Shown: positions 41,540 to 51,015, numbered from the stretch's first letter. The stretch: 64,000 bases of DNA from Hymenobacter citatus (GCF_014333615.1 NZ_JACSCY010000013.1:92590-156589); one strand, 5' to 3'. Translations and numbers: made by a program. Notes: generated by a model from the letters alone, not told the origin.

Positions 41540-43183
41540 TTACGGTGCCTTGCTATTGGAAGTAGCCTCGCGGTCGAAGATGGACAAGATCTTGATGCCT
41601 TCCGCCCGAATAGTATAGATTTCCTGGCCCAAGCTGTCGGCGTACGTTTGGGGGTGCCAGCGGTAATTGGTGATGAAATAGCGCCCTTTCTGTGGATCAC
41701 GATGGATCTCAAAACGTGCTTGCTCGGTAGCAGGTAACAGCAAACTATTGGCTACAATGGGTGTAAACACAGGTGCGCTGACAGAAATAGGAGCATTGTC
41801 AAGGTGATTGTTTATCAACCATTGCAAGCCCTGATAATAACTCAGCCCCCAATAATCACGCTCGAAGAAACGCTCGACGGTTTGGGGGGGTAGAAAGCTG
41901 AAGTAGACCTGTTGAAAGGGGTGCATCTGGACCATGCGGATAGCCGTATGCACCGTTTCGGCCAGGCTGAGCAGTAATACGCCTAATGCTAGGTAGCGAG
42001 CGGGCTGCGGTCGGCGGGCAACATACGTTAGCCAGCGAATGCCCTGCACCGCCAGCAGCACCAACGCTGGGTAGATGAAATATAGGTGCCGCCAGCCATC
42101 ATAAAAGGTAGAGTGCAGAATAATTACCAACAACAGGGGGCCAACAAACCAGCTTACTACTAGCAAGTTGAGTTGGTTGGCGAAATTCGTTAGGGTCAAA
42201 CGCTGCTGTAGAAAGCGTCTGATACTGATGGCTATGCCCACGAGCGCAGCCAGCAGGTAGGGGAGTGGCGTTGTAATAATAATCCAGACAGGTAGATAGT
42301 GCCAAGGCACGTGGCTTGTGATGAGCTGCCCAAAATATAAACTGAGTCCGCCCCAAGGGTAATGACTCAGGTGCTGATAAGACCACCAGAAGTTGGTTAA
42401 AGGAGCTTCCCAGAGAAAGGGCCAGCCGACTACAACTCCCCCCGCGGTGAAGAGCACATAGAGCAAGCTTAGCCATACCAATTGCCGAGAAGGGCGTGCC
42501 AACCATTGCCATCCCAGCATTCCAATCGTGAACCAGACTAGTAGCAAGCCTGGCACCCGCATATCAATCGCTAGCGCAGTAGCCAGCGCGTGTAGCACGA
42601 CCCGCCCCAGGGTAGGACGGACCAGCAGCCGAACCAGGGTGTGCATTGCCACCGTGAAACAGGCCATGAACACAATATCTTTGCCGTTGAAAAAAGCCTC
42701 GGCAAAAAAACGAGGCGAGAGCACTAGTATCCCTACTGCAAGCAGTGCCCAAAGCCAACTACCAAAATATTGCCGGGCCAATCCATACAAAGACCAACAA
42801 CTTGCCCAGAAAAAACCAAAAATTAATAGGTGCCGCAGGTGATAATAGGCTGCTGAGTCGCCGTGTGCGAAGAGTACACCAAGCACTGCCATTGGTAGCT
42901 CAAAAGCAACACCGTGGTCATTATCAGGATAGTCTGCCAGGGAAGGAATAGCGGCGTAAGCCGCATTTTGACGAATCAGCTGAGGCGTCAGACGCTCGGC
43001 CACATACTTCAGATTGACGGCCCCGTTTGCCCGATCCACCGGCTCATCCCACGATACGCCATAGTCGCGGTAAATGCATAGGCCTAATACAAGTATAGCG
43101 CTGAAAAATAGCAGCACAACAATATTTTTCCATCGAGTAGCAGCAGCCCAGCGTGTAATAGTCAATGATGGCATAGCGAACAA
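41540..43183 (-). CDS. GT-C type glycosyltransferase-like membrane protein (paralogue 1)
   Basis: 547 residues, with about eleven transmembrane helices and a soluble C-terminal ~110 residues. The first loop after helix 1 has RDYGVSWDEP; an acidic pair there is the mark of GT-C enzymes (GT39/ArnT-like), which use polyprenyl-phosphate sugars at the outer face of the inner membrane. SPRFFAEAFFNGKDIVFMACF and GWRHLYFIYPA are strongly shared with the next gene (43254-44897). The acceptor is unknown; no O-antigen or glycan cluster surrounds it. An ATG at 43174 (MPSLTI) is a possible start instead of 43183. Confidence 0.85.
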   Translation of the reverse strand: MFAMPSLTITRWAAATRWKNIVVLLFFSAILVLGLCIYRDYGVSWDEPVDRANGAVNLKYVAERLTPQLIRQNAAYAAIPSLADYPDNDHGVAFELPMAVLGVLFAHGDSAAYYHLRHLLIFGFFWASCWSLYGLARQYFGSWLWALLAVGILVLSPRFFAEAFFNGKDIVFMACFTVAMHTLVRLLVRPTLGRVVLHALATALAIDMRVPGLLLVWFTIGMLGWQWLARPSRQLVWLSLLYVLFTAGGVVVGWPFLWEAPLTNFWWSYQHLSHYPWGGLSLYFGQLITSHVPWHYLPVWIIITTPLPYLLAALVGIAISIRRFLQQRLTLTNFANQLNLLVVSWFVGPLLLVIILHSTFYDGWRHLYFIYPALVLLAVQGIRWLTYVARRPQPARYLALGVLLLSLAETVHTAIRMVQMHPFQQVYFSFLPPQTVERFFERDYWGLSYYQGLQWLINNHLDNAPISVSAPVFTPIVANSLLLPATEQARFEIHRDPQKGRYFITNYRWHPQTYADSLGQEIYTIRAEGIKILSIFDREATSNSKAP

Positions 43184-43253
43184 GCTGCGTAAGCAACCAG
43201 AAGAAAGTATACTGTGCTATAGGGATAGGCAAATGGTACTTTTCAAATCTGAG

Positions 43254-44897
43254 CTAACGCCGAAACACGGAGAAGATTCTCAGACCGTCGGCGTAGATAG
43301 TATATACTTCCTGGCCAGGATCAACCGGGTAGTGTTGTGGCTTTCCGCCGTAATAATGGTAGGCCGTTAAGAAATAGCGTGCTTTTGCCGATGGCGAAGC
43401 ATACGTATCACTGGGTATAAAGAGGAGGCGTGCCCGTTGCTCAACAGGTAGTAGTAAGCTGTTATTTTCAAGGTATCCTCCTTTACCACAGAAAGTTATT
43501 GTTTGGGTAGTGTCATGAGCCAACACCCATTCTAGGCCCTCTCGGTAAGATAATCCCCAGTAATCCAACTCAAACAGTTGTTCGGCCTTTTGAGGCGATA
43601 GAAAGCTAAAATACACGTTTTCGTATGGGTGTGCTTTGGCCATTCGCCAGAGCGTGTAGCCTGCTTCGGCACCCGTAATCAGTAAAAGCACTGGGGCTAC
43701 TACCCGCCAAAACAAAGCAGCGCTTTTTGCTGCTTGATAGAGCAATTTTAGCCCATGCACTGCTAAGAGGATAAAGGCAGGATATATAAAATAGAGGTGG
43801 CGCCACCCATTGTATAGGATGGGGTGAAACACGATAACAATGCCTAGTGGGAGTAGCAGCCAGAGTAGAGTCAGCAAGTTGATGCAACGCTGGAGGGGTA
43901 GGTGTTGCGTGCGCGTTATTGCCAGAATAGCCCCTATAATACCCAGACCAGCAGCAAGACTGTAGGTTACAGGAGTCGTCACAAACAGCCAAACCGGAAT
44001 GTAATGCCAAGGAAGCTGCTCTGTGGGTACTCGGAATACATGCCCCAGGTATAGTACAGGGCCACTCCAGGGATAATGACTGATTTTATCCGACGCCTGC
44101 CACAACTCTGCGAATGAGAGCGACCATAGGTAAGGCCAGCCGGCTACGATCAGTGCAAGGCTAGCGCCGACATACAGGGTTGCTGTTTTGAGAGGATTCT
44201 GCCTGACTGTTGCCAATGGGTTTGCCAACAGCAGGAGCGGCAGCGAGAACAGGAAAAGTAGCACTCCCTGCGCCCGCACATCTACAGCAAGCGCTGTGGC
44301 CAAAGCGTGCAACAGTATTCGGGCAGTAGTAGGCCGTTGCCAGGCATACACTAGGGTAGCCATGCTCATAGCAAAGCAGGCCATGAATACAATATCCTTG
44401 GAGTTATAGAAGGCCTCAGCAAAAAAGCGCGGCGAAAGCACCAGCAATACTGCAGCTAGTAACCCCCAGCGCCAATCACGCAGGTACCAGCGTGCCAAGG
44501 TATAGAGGGCATACACACCCAGCACAAATACAAAGAAGTTGCATAAATGCCGCATGAAATAGAAAGCCCGCGAATCATTATGCGTAAAAACAAAGCTGAG
44601 CACAGCCAACGGCAACTCAAACGCCACACCATGGTCACTGTCTTTGAACTGCCGGATGTCCGGAATCAGGGCGGCAGAAGGTTGTTGCTGTACCTTCTCT
44701 GGGAAGAATAGCTGCGCCACGTATTTGATCTGCACCAGCCCGTTCAAGTGGTTGTTGGGCTCGTCGGCGGATACGCCGTAGTCGCGGTGCAGCCAGAGCC
44801 CAAGTAGCAGTAGCAAACCGAAAAAGCCGCCTACGCTGAGCGTTCGGAAATGGCGGTGTTGTGCACGGACCAGCACTGCACTCAAGAAAACAGACAA
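43254..44897 (-). CDS. GT-C type glycosyltransferase-like membrane protein (paralogue 2)
   Basis: 547 residues, same length and layout as the gene downstream, with RDYGVSADEP, SPRFFAEAFYNSKDIVFMACF, GWRHLYFIYPA and the C-terminal GQEVYTIYADGLRIFSVF shared with it (paralogue 1: GQEIYTIRAEGIKILSIF). The pair is a tandem duplication that has diverged. Nucleotide sequences are now different enough that no long direct repeat is evident by eye. The start is a TTG at 44897 (TTG TCT GTT); no ATG is available before the first helix. Both genes probably form one transcript with a 70-bp gap. Confidence 0.85.
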   Translation of the reverse strand: MSVFLSAVLVRAQHRHFRTLSVGGFFGLLLLLGLWLHRDYGVSADEPNNHLNGLVQIKYVAQLFFPEKVQQQPSAALIPDIRQFKDSDHGVAFELPLAVLSFVFTHNDSRAFYFMRHLCNFFVFVLGVYALYTLARWYLRDWRWGLLAAVLLVLSPRFFAEAFYNSKDIVFMACFAMSMATLVYAWQRPTTARILLHALATALAVDVRAQGVLLFLFSLPLLLLANPLATVRQNPLKTATLYVGASLALIVAGWPYLWSLSFAELWQASDKISHYPWSGPVLYLGHVFRVPTEQLPWHYIPVWLFVTTPVTYSLAAGLGIIGAILAITRTQHLPLQRCINLLTLLWLLLPLGIVIVFHPILYNGWRHLYFIYPAFILLAVHGLKLLYQAAKSAALFWRVVAPVLLLITGAEAGYTLWRMAKAHPYENVYFSFLSPQKAEQLFELDYWGLSYREGLEWVLAHDTTQTITFCGKGGYLENNSLLLPVEQRARLLFIPSDTYASPSAKARYFLTAYHYYGGKPQHYPVDPGQEVYTIYADGLRIFSVFRR

Positions 44898-45023
44898 TGG
44901 GACAAGCTAAGATAAGAAGGGCTACAGTCGCTTTGCACGCTCCAATAGGTGGGAATCAGTAGCGGAGAAGACGTATGTTCCGTTTTTGCTGAGCTGTAAA
45001 GAAATTCTACGGCGCCGGAAATA

Positions 45024-45055
45024 AAAAAGGACAGTCATTTCTGACTGTCCTTTTT
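45024..45055 (-). terminator. Terminator after tRNA-Val
   Basis: AAAAAGGACAGTCA / TGACTGTCCTTTTT, a 14-bp stem with a 4-nt loop, begins 3 bp past the tRNA 3' end on the minus strand. Confidence 0.88.
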
Positions 45056-45057
45056 AG

Positions 45058-45132
45058 TGGGAGATACTGGGTTCGAACCAGTGACCCTCTGCTTGTAAGG
45101 CAGATGCTCTGAACCAGCTGAGCTAATCTCCC
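45058..45132 (-). tRNA. tRNA-Val (TAC)
   Basis: 75-nt cloverleaf: acceptor GGGAGAT/ATCTCCC, D-loop AGCTCAGCTGGTTCAGAGC, anticodon stem TCTGC/GCAGA with loop CTTACAA and anticodon TAC, T-loop GGTTCGAACCC, discriminator A. Confidence 0.97.
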
Positions 45133-45158
45133 TAGTGGCGTTGTGCCGTTTGGTGCTG

Positions 45159-45189
45159 CAAATATGGCGGGTCATTTTCGATTACACAA
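45159..45189 (-). promoter_or_regulatory. Promoter for tRNA-Val
   Basis: CATATTTG (45159-45166, minus) differs by one base from the -7 consensus, and TTG at 45187-45189 is 20 bp upstream. It sits 26 bp before the mature tRNA. Confidence 0.5.
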
Positions 45190-45269
45190 CATATTTACCG
45201 AACTTCGGGTAAGATTTTTTTAGGTTTTGAGTTAAAAAAAGACTCAAACTATTCATTGTCAGAAAATTT

Positions 45270-47852
45270 GTGGTGTCGGTTCGCCTGAAAAAATTTTTCA
45301 TTTTTTTGTTTGTAGGCTGTTTTTTGACGCTGGGAAGCGTCGCGGCAGCCGTATGGTGGGGGCAGGAACGCATCATTGGGTTGTTTGTGCAGCAGGCCAA
45401 CCACTACCTGCGCACACCCGTGCGGGTAGGGAAGATTGAGCTGTCGTTGTTCGACCAGTTTCCGCGGGTGGCCATCACCATGCACCGCGTGGTGGTAACC
45501 GGCTCCCTACCCCACGATACCACCGCGCTGGCCCGCGCTCGGCGGCTGTATTTCGCCTTCGATGCCTGGGATCTGCTGGTCCGGCGCTACCGCGTGCGGG
45601 CTGTAACGCTCACCGACGGGCAGGTGGCTGTACGCCTCAATGCGCAGGGGCAGCCCAACTATGATGTACTACAAATCGATACGACTGCCTCAGCAACCGA
45701 CGAGCCATTTGCCTTCGACCTGGAAGGCATTCAGTTGGGCCGTATTGGCGTGACGTACGTAGACGCCAGCCGGCAGCAACAATTTGCGGGACATACGCGC
45801 CAGATGCGCGCTACTTTAAGCGTGAAAGGAGAGGAGGTGACCGTGCGAGCCCAGGGCGAAACGCACGTACAGGCCCTGCGCGTAGTCGATGATGCGTATT
45901 TTCAGGAGAAGGACCTGACCCTGACGACTCACCTGCGCATCAACCGCCAGACCCAGGAAATTGCTGTGCTACCTTCCGAAATACAGATTGGACCTGCTAC
46001 CTATGGTGTGGCGGGTACCATTGGCTACTACCCGACTACTAGGCTGGATCTGCGGCTGGAGGGTAGACAAACGGACGTGCAATCATTACTGGCGTTGCTG
46101 CCGCCCCGCCTCAACCACCGGCTGGCCGGCTACCGCAGCCGCGGCGAGGTATACTTCCGGGGAACGGTACGCGGCGAGTTTTCTACAAAAGTTAACCCCC
46201 GGCTTGATTTTCAGTTTGGCTGCCGCAATGCGGCTTTCTATCACCCTAAGTACCAGCAGGAGGTGGAGCACGTATTCCTGACCGGCACTTTTACCAACGG
46301 CGCCGCTCACTCCGTCCGGACGGCTGTGCTGGACTTGCGCAATGTGCGCGGCCAGTTGGGTGGGCGGCCGTTTAGCGGCAGTTTGCGCTATACTGATTTT
46401 CAGGAACCCACAGTACAGCTACAACTAGCGGCCGATCTGGACATGGCACGGGCCACGCGGTTTTTTCCGGTGGCTGCGGTGCGTGGCGCCACGGGTACAG
46501 CGCAGCTTTCGTTGCAAGTGGCCGGGCCGGTAGCGCAACTACGGGCCGGCCATGCAACAAATGCCCGCGGCGAACTAACACTACGCGATGTGGCTGTGCA
46601 GCTGCGGGCCTACTCACAGCCCCTGCGCCGCCTGAATGGCCGCCTGGAGTTGCGTGGCAACAACGTAGCCATGCAAGCCCTGACTGGCTACCTGGGCCGT
46701 TCCGACTTCCGGGTGAACGGGACGCTGAAAAATGCCGTGAGCTGGCTGCTTACTCCGCGTCAGACGCTCCTAGTTCAGGCTCAGGTCAACTCCAGTCTCT
46801 GGGATTTTGATGAGTTGCTGCGCCTACCCACGGCAGCGCCTACCCCCCGGCGCGGCCACCGCGCCGGGGGGGAATACGCCCTGGAGTTGCCTGCTACCCT
46901 AGCACTGGATGTGCAAACCAACGTACGCCACTTGCGCTTCCGCCGGCTGCGTGGGCGCGAGCTACATGGCACCGTGCGGCTGCGCAACCAGATTGTATCT
47001 TCACCGGCGCTGTCGGTGCGAGCAGCGGGCGGACGGGCCAGTATTCGCGGCATCGTTGATGTACGCCGGCCCAATCTAGTGAAGGTGAGCACCACTGCCA
47101 CTTGTACGCAGGTACCGCTCGACAGCCTGTTCTATGTGTTTGAGGATTTCGGCCAGCGCTTTATCACGGCGCGGCACCTGCGTGGGCAGCTCACGGCCCA
47201 GATCGAGTCCGATGTATACCTCAACGGAGCGCTCTACCCCCTCACCGACCGGCTGGAGGCCGAGGTGAAGGCCACTGTGCGTAATGGCGAGCTAAACAAC
47301 TTTGCGCCCCTGCAAAAGCTCTCGATGGTGGCTAACCGCGAGCAGTTGCGCCACTTGCGCTTTGCTGAGTTGAAGAATAGCCTCTACGTGCAGAGCCGCA
47401 CGGTGTATATTCCGGAGATGGACATTCGGTCCAATGTGCGCACGGCCTCGCTGATTCAGGTGACGGGCACGCATACCTTTGATCAGCAGATGGACTACCA
47501 CCTCAGCATTCCGCTACTGCCGGGACTGTTGCGCCGCCCCGATGCGGCCGGGGGCATGCCTACCGGGCCGCGCCTGCTGCTGGCTGTGCGTGGCAACGAG
47601 CAGGATTTTACAGTGCGCTACGACCGCGCCCGCGCACAGCTAGTGACGGGGGCACGGCCCGAGGCGGCCAGCCCTGCGGCCACCCCGACCACGCCTCGGT
47701 CTACTACCCGGCCAGGCATATTGGGCCGCATCTTGCAGCCTACTGCTCGTCCGAGCACAGGTGGAGGCGATACCCGCCCTGCTACGATTCCTCGAAAGCC
47801 AACGCCCAAACCTGCTGCGCAACCGCAGCCCGGCGAGTATTTTGAGTTTTAA
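45270..47852 (+). CDS. AsmA-like inner-membrane/periplasmic protein
   Basis: 860 residues. One N-terminal transmembrane helix (about 9-29) anchors a long beta-rich periplasmic part. The start LKKFFIFLFVGCFLTLG with VRVGKIELSLFDQFPRVAITMHRVVVTG is the AsmA N-terminal pattern, and the C-terminal region (about 570-780) fits the AsmA-like C-terminal domain (LTDRLEAEVKATVRNGELNNFAPLQKLS). The last ~90 residues are Pro/Thr/Arg-rich. AsmA-like proteins are now seen as bridge-like lipid carriers between membranes. The start is one of two adjacent GTG codons at 45270/45273. The 372-bp upstream gap holds tRNA-Val and its signals. Confidence 0.88.
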   Translation: MVSVRLKKFFIFLFVGCFLTLGSVAAAVWWGQERIIGLFVQQANHYLRTPVRVGKIELSLFDQFPRVAITMHRVVVTGSLPHDTTALARARRLYFAFDAWDLLVRRYRVRAVTLTDGQVAVRLNAQGQPNYDVLQIDTTASATDEPFAFDLEGIQLGRIGVTYVDASRQQQFAGHTRQMRATLSVKGEEVTVRAQGETHVQALRVVDDAYFQEKDLTLTTHLRINRQTQEIAVLPSEIQIGPATYGVAGTIGYYPTTRLDLRLEGRQTDVQSLLALLPPRLNHRLAGYRSRGEVYFRGTVRGEFSTKVNPRLDFQFGCRNAAFYHPKYQQEVEHVFLTGTFTNGAAHSVRTAVLDLRNVRGQLGGRPFSGSLRYTDFQEPTVQLQLAADLDMARATRFFPVAAVRGATGTAQLSLQVAGPVAQLRAGHATNARGELTLRDVAVQLRAYSQPLRRLNGRLELRGNNVAMQALTGYLGRSDFRVNGTLKNAVSWLLTPRQTLLVQAQVNSSLWDFDELLRLPTAAPTPRRGHRAGGEYALELPATLALDVQTNVRHLRFRRLRGRELHGTVRLRNQIVSSPALSVRAAGGRASIRGIVDVRRPNLVKVSTTATCTQVPLDSLFYVFEDFGQRFITARHLRGQLTAQIESDVYLNGALYPLTDRLEAEVKATVRNGELNNFAPLQKLSMVANREQLRHLRFAELKNSLYVQSRTVYIPEMDIRSNVRTASLIQVTGTHTFDQQMDYHLSIPLLPGLLRRPDAAGGMPTGPRLLLAVRGNEQDFTVRYDRARAQLVTGARPEAASPAATPTTPRSTTRPGILGRILQPTARPSTGGGDTRPATIPRKPTPKPAAQPQPGEYFEF

Positions 47853-47864
47853 TGTGTTTGCATC

Positions 47865-47888
47865 TGTCCTCTTGAGTGCGGCGAAGGA
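47865..47888 (+). repeat. Relic core of the REP-like repeat
   Basis: TGTCCTCTTGAGTGCGGCGA and then AGGAGG resembles the left core (compare GTCCTCCTGAGTGGAGCGA at 40139). No partner arm is left. It follows the AsmA-like gene stop by 12 bp. Confidence 0.6.
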
Positions 47889-47980
47889 GGACGAAGCCCG
47901 CATAACTCGCAACTGAACATTCCCGTTTGAGGATAGCAAGGATTTCTCCCGCTATTTATCTTCTCTCTGTCCTCACTTCC

Positions 47981-48880
47981 ATGAGCAACTCTCAACTTCT
48001 GCAAAACTATTCTGAGCCGGAAAAAACGGCCTACCTGGGCATTATTGCCAGCTTGTCTTCGGCTGACCGCGAAGCATCAGCTGCCGAGCAAAACTTTTTG
48101 CAGCAGCTTACCAAAGCTGCCGGCCTCAGTGAGGCTGGTACGCAGCAGGTGCTGTCGGCGGCCAGAGATTCCACCAATCAAAGCGTGCAGCAAAACCTGG
48201 ACGCCCTGCGCGGCAGCGACTTGCGTTTCTCTCTCATCACCGACCTCATCAGTTTTGCCCGCTCCGATGGGTCGTACACCAACGATGAGGAGATTATGAT
48301 CAACAAAATTGCGGCCTACCTGCAAGTAAACGCTGGCCAGCAGCAAGTGCTGGAGCAGGTGGTAGACCAAGCCGAACAGGTGCCGCACGATGTCAACGAC
48401 CCTACCAAGCAAAACTTCCTGGGTGGCCTCACCGACAAACTCTCCAGCGTGGGCATTCCCAAAAGCGCGCTGCTGTCGGGCTTGTTGGGGGTAGTAGCCC
48501 CCATGATTTTGTCCAAAGTAATGAATCGCAACACGGGTGCCGCTACCAACTCCTCAGATACGGTAGGCGACCTGATGAACAGCAACACATCGGGCAGCGG
48601 CTTTGGCGACATCCTGGGCGGCCTGATGGGTGGCTCGCTGTTGGGCAATGTGTTAGGCGGCTCTATGAGCGATGTAACCCACCCCTACGATACCAGCTCC
48701 CTACCCCGGCAGGGCTCGCACGCCGGCAGTGGCGGCCTGGGCTCTCTTATTTCTATTCTGGGCGGCCTGGGGCAACAGCCCAACTCTGCCCCTCGTAGCG
48801 CAGGCGGTGGCGGCTTAGGCAGCTTGCTTGGCGGCAACATGGGCAGCGTATTGGGCGGCCTGCTCGGCGGTAACCGATAA
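47981..48880 (+). CDS. TerB-like domain protein with Gly/Leu-rich tail
   Basis: 299 residues. The N-terminal ~140 residues are helical and resemble a TerB/YebE-like acidic domain (EKTAYLGIIASLSSADREASAAEQNFLQQL, SFARSDGSYTNDEEIMINKIAAYL), suggesting a metal-binding or stress role. The second half is rich in Gly, Leu and Ser with repeats GGLGSLLGG and GDILGGLMGG, plus a hydrophobic segment (SALLSGLLGVVAPMIL). This combination is frequent in Hymenobacter-type genomes but has no assigned function. The start is ATG 47981. A 37-bp perfect hairpin separates it from the convergent mscS-like gene. Confidence 0.8.
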   Translation: MSNSQLLQNYSEPEKTAYLGIIASLSSADREASAAEQNFLQQLTKAAGLSEAGTQQVLSAARDSTNQSVQQNLDALRGSDLRFSLITDLISFARSDGSYTNDEEIMINKIAAYLQVNAGQQQVLEQVVDQAEQVPHDVNDPTKQNFLGGLTDKLSSVGIPKSALLSGLLGVVAPMILSKVMNRNTGAATNSSDTVGDLMNSNTSGSGFGDILGGLMGGSLLGNVLGGSMSDVTHPYDTSSLPRQGSHAGSGGLGSLISILGGLGQQPNSAPRSAGGGGLGSLLGGNMGSVLGGLLGGNR

Positions 48881-48888
48881 ACTGCGAT

Positions 48889-48978
48889 AAAAAAGCTGCG
48901 GGCGATTGTCCGTTAGCTGTTAGCTCCTTCGCCAGAATGAGAGCTAACAGCTAACGGACAATCGCCCGCAGCTTTTTT
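48889..48978. terminator. Long perfect hairpin between convergent genes
   Basis: Arms of 37 nt (48889-48925 and 48942-48978) are exact complements, starting AAAAAAGCTGCGGGCGATTG, with a 16-nt loop and T-runs on both sides. It is a strong bidirectional terminator and is longer than termination requires. Confidence 0.92.
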
Positions 48979-48984
48979 GTGATG

Positions 48985-50154
48985 TTACGAACTAGCTACC
49001 GACGACCCATCGGGGCTGGATTGCAGGCTACGGGGTAGGGCCGTGGAACCAGTGCCGGAGCCTGAAGCAGTAGTTGTAAGGCGGGTAGTGTCCACAAACG
49101 AGCTGTCGTTACGCTCCACTATCTCTACCAGCTTGAAGTTGATTTCCTCCATCACATTCAGGTATTCGTCGTAGCTGTCGGTAGCTACGTAGTATTGAAT
49201 GCGAATGTCTTTGGAGTTGGAAGTCAGCGACGTGAATTTCACCTGGGCGTCGGGCTGAATGAGGGGGTGCGTGTTGATGGCCTCAAACGCTTGGTTAACA
49301 ATGCTGTGCAACTGGTCGTTGGAGGTGTTTTGCCGCAACGACATCATGAAGAATACCCGACGGGCTGTGCGCAGCGAAAGGTTGTCCAGCGGCTTATCAA
49401 TCATGGATTTGTTGGGCACCGTTACGTAGCTTTTCTCTACGGTGCGCAGGCGCGTGCTGCGAAAACCAATCTGCTCGATGGTGCCCGTGATGTCGCCTAC
49501 GCTCACCAAATCGCCTACAATAAAAGGGCGGTCGAGGAAGATAGTGAAGGAGGCCAGCAGATTCTCCAGGCTTTCTTTGGCAGCAAACGCTACGGCCAAA
49601 CCACCAATACCCAGACCACCAATCAGTGCGGTGACGTCTACCCCAAACGTTTTGCCCAGAATAATAAGGAAGGCCACCGCGCCAACCAGAAACTTGAGCA
49701 GGTCGCGGGCAAAAGGCACCAGCTGGTTGGCTACACGCGGCGAAGCCTCGGCCCGACGCAGGAAAACCAGCACGAAAAAGTCGATGAAACGGGTGATAAT
49801 CCAGGCAATGCTGGAGATGATGCAGATCTGATACAGCCGGAAAATCGCCACCTCATACCACGGGTCGGAGCGGGCCAGCTCGGCGCTACGCACCGGAATA
49901 TTCAGGATCTGAAAGGCCAGATAAAGACTGGTAAGAAAGATGACCAACGACACCGGCTGAATCAACAACTCGTGAAACTGGTCTTCCGTAACGCCTTCCG
50001 ACTTGCCCCGCACAAAGCGGTACAGCAACTTGGTTAAAAGTCTGGACATCAGGTTCTTGAACAGCAGTCCAAAGAGCAGAATGGCCAAGGCAATGAGGTA
50101 GGTCTGGACGTCGTTGCCCAGAAAACGGTAGTGCAAAATTTCAGAAAGGGTCAT
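48985..50154 (-). CDS. MscS family mechanosensitive channel
   Basis: 389 residues. Four N-terminal hydrophobic helices (about 20-175) lead to the MscS pore helix and beta domain: ALIGGLGIGGLAVAFAAKESLENLLASFTIFLDRPFIVGDLVSVGDITGTIEQIGFRSTRLRT, the strongest family signature. The rest is the vestibule domain and a Ser/Thr-rich tail. Opens under membrane tension to release osmolytes. The start is ATG 50154; the upstream ATG adds only nine residues. It is a single gene, with its stop close to the 48889-48978 hairpin. Confidence 0.93.
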   Translation of the reverse strand: MTLSEILHYRFLGNDVQTYLIALAILLFGLLFKNLMSRLLTKLLYRFVRGKSEGVTEDQFHELLIQPVSLVIFLTSLYLAFQILNIPVRSAELARSDPWYEVAIFRLYQICIISSIAWIITRFIDFFVLVFLRRAEASPRVANQLVPFARDLLKFLVGAVAFLIILGKTFGVDVTALIGGLGIGGLAVAFAAKESLENLLASFTIFLDRPFIVGDLVSVGDITGTIEQIGFRSTRLRTVEKSYVTVPNKSMIDKPLDNLSLRTARRVFFMMSLRQNTSNDQLHSIVNQAFEAINTHPLIQPDAQVKFTSLTSNSKDIRIQYYVATDSYDEYLNVMEEINFKLVEIVERNDSSFVDTTRLTTTASGSGTGSTALPRSLQSSPDGSSVASS

Positions 50155-50475
50155 AGGCAATAAACTTGCGGAAGCGTACACGGCGAAACAACCGTATCGT
50201 ATAGGAACATGCGACCGGCTATTGGGTTACGCAAAACAAAAGAAATAGCTACTTCAACAGCGCTTTCCGGCCGGGCAAATGGGCTAGCGTGGAGAGATAT
50301 GCTGTCTGCGCAAAGGAAATAAAAAACGCTACCCCGGTTCGCAGGCCCTATTGGCGTACAAATTTCCGCCACGTACTGCTTTCCGAGGAACTTTGCAAGG
50401 GGGAAATAGCGTATTACGCATATTCCGGGCAACGACCTTGTGATGAACAGCCCGATCCACGTTCTACTCCATACT
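50155..50475. other. Intergenic region between mscS-like and ArsR genes
   Basis: 321 bp between divergent genes. It should contain both promoters, but no exact TANNTTTG was found on either strand. No repeat, RNA or reading frame worth reporting was seen. Confidence 0.5.
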
Positions 50476-50784
50476 ATGAAACCTTTGCTCTCGCGCGTCG
50501 AATCCAAGAAAGTAGATAAGGCCGCTGCGATGCTGAAAGTGCTGGCTCACCCCAAGCGCCTCGCCATCGTTGACTTGCTGGGCAAAGAGGACAAGATGAC
50601 CGTAACGGAAATCTACCGCTCGCTCGATCTGCCTCAGGCTATTGCCTCTCAGCACCTTATCACCCTGAAAGACCGGGGCATCCTGTCGTCTTTCAAAGTA
50701 GGAACCAAGATCTACTACTCGCTCTCCATCCCCAAACTGCTGGACGTAATCGATTCGCTGGAAGACTGCTGCGACGCGATTTAA
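50476..50784 (+). CDS. ArsR/SmtB-type winged helix regulator
   Basis: 102-residue DNA-binding protein. The wHTH core reads LKVLAHPKRLAIVDLLGKEDKMTVTEIYRSLDLPQAIASQHLITLKDRGILSSFKVGTKIYYSLS, typical of ArsR family repressors. The classical metal site ELCVCDL is not present; the C-terminal CC pair (EDCCDAI) is the only Cys site, so thiol or metal sensing there is possible but unproven. The ATG at 50476 is preferred; an in-frame GTG/ATG pair at 50440/50443 is an alternative. Convergent with hemA across a long repeat. Confidence 0.87.
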   Translation: MKPLLSRVESKKVDKAAAMLKVLAHPKRLAIVDLLGKEDKMTVTEIYRSLDLPQAIASQHLITLKDRGILSSFKVGTKIYYSLSIPKLLDVIDSLEDCCDAI

Positions 50785-50808
50785 CCCTCCCGCACGGAAG
50801 GACAAGAA

Positions 50809-50836
50809 AAAAGACTGCTTTTGGGCAGTCTTTTCG
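50809..50836 (+). terminator. Terminator after the ArsR-type gene
   Basis: AAAAGACTGC / GCAGTCTTTT, 10-bp stem with a 6-nt loop, 25 bp past the stop. Confidence 0.8.
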
Positions 50837-50849
50837 TGTTTTAGAGGAA

Positions 50850-51015
50850 GTGGTGAGATGGTGAGTTGAAAAAGTACGTGTCATCCTGAGCTTGCGAAGG
50901 ACCTTATGACAGTTGAACGAGTCGTTGTTATGCCGGTCGTTCTCTCGTGATAAGGTCCTTCGCAAGCTCAGGATGACACGTACTTTTTCAACTCACCATT
51001 TCACTATTTCACCAC
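50850..51015. repeat. REP-like long inverted repeat, copy 6
   Basis: Left and right arms pair through GTGAGTTGAAAAAGTACGT, GTCATCCTGAGCTTGCGAAGG and ACCTTA. The right arm has one additional GAAATAGT unit that the left lacks, so the arms differ in unit number only. It begins 14 bp after the ArsR-gene terminator and ends 4 bp from the hemA stop. Confidence 0.95.
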
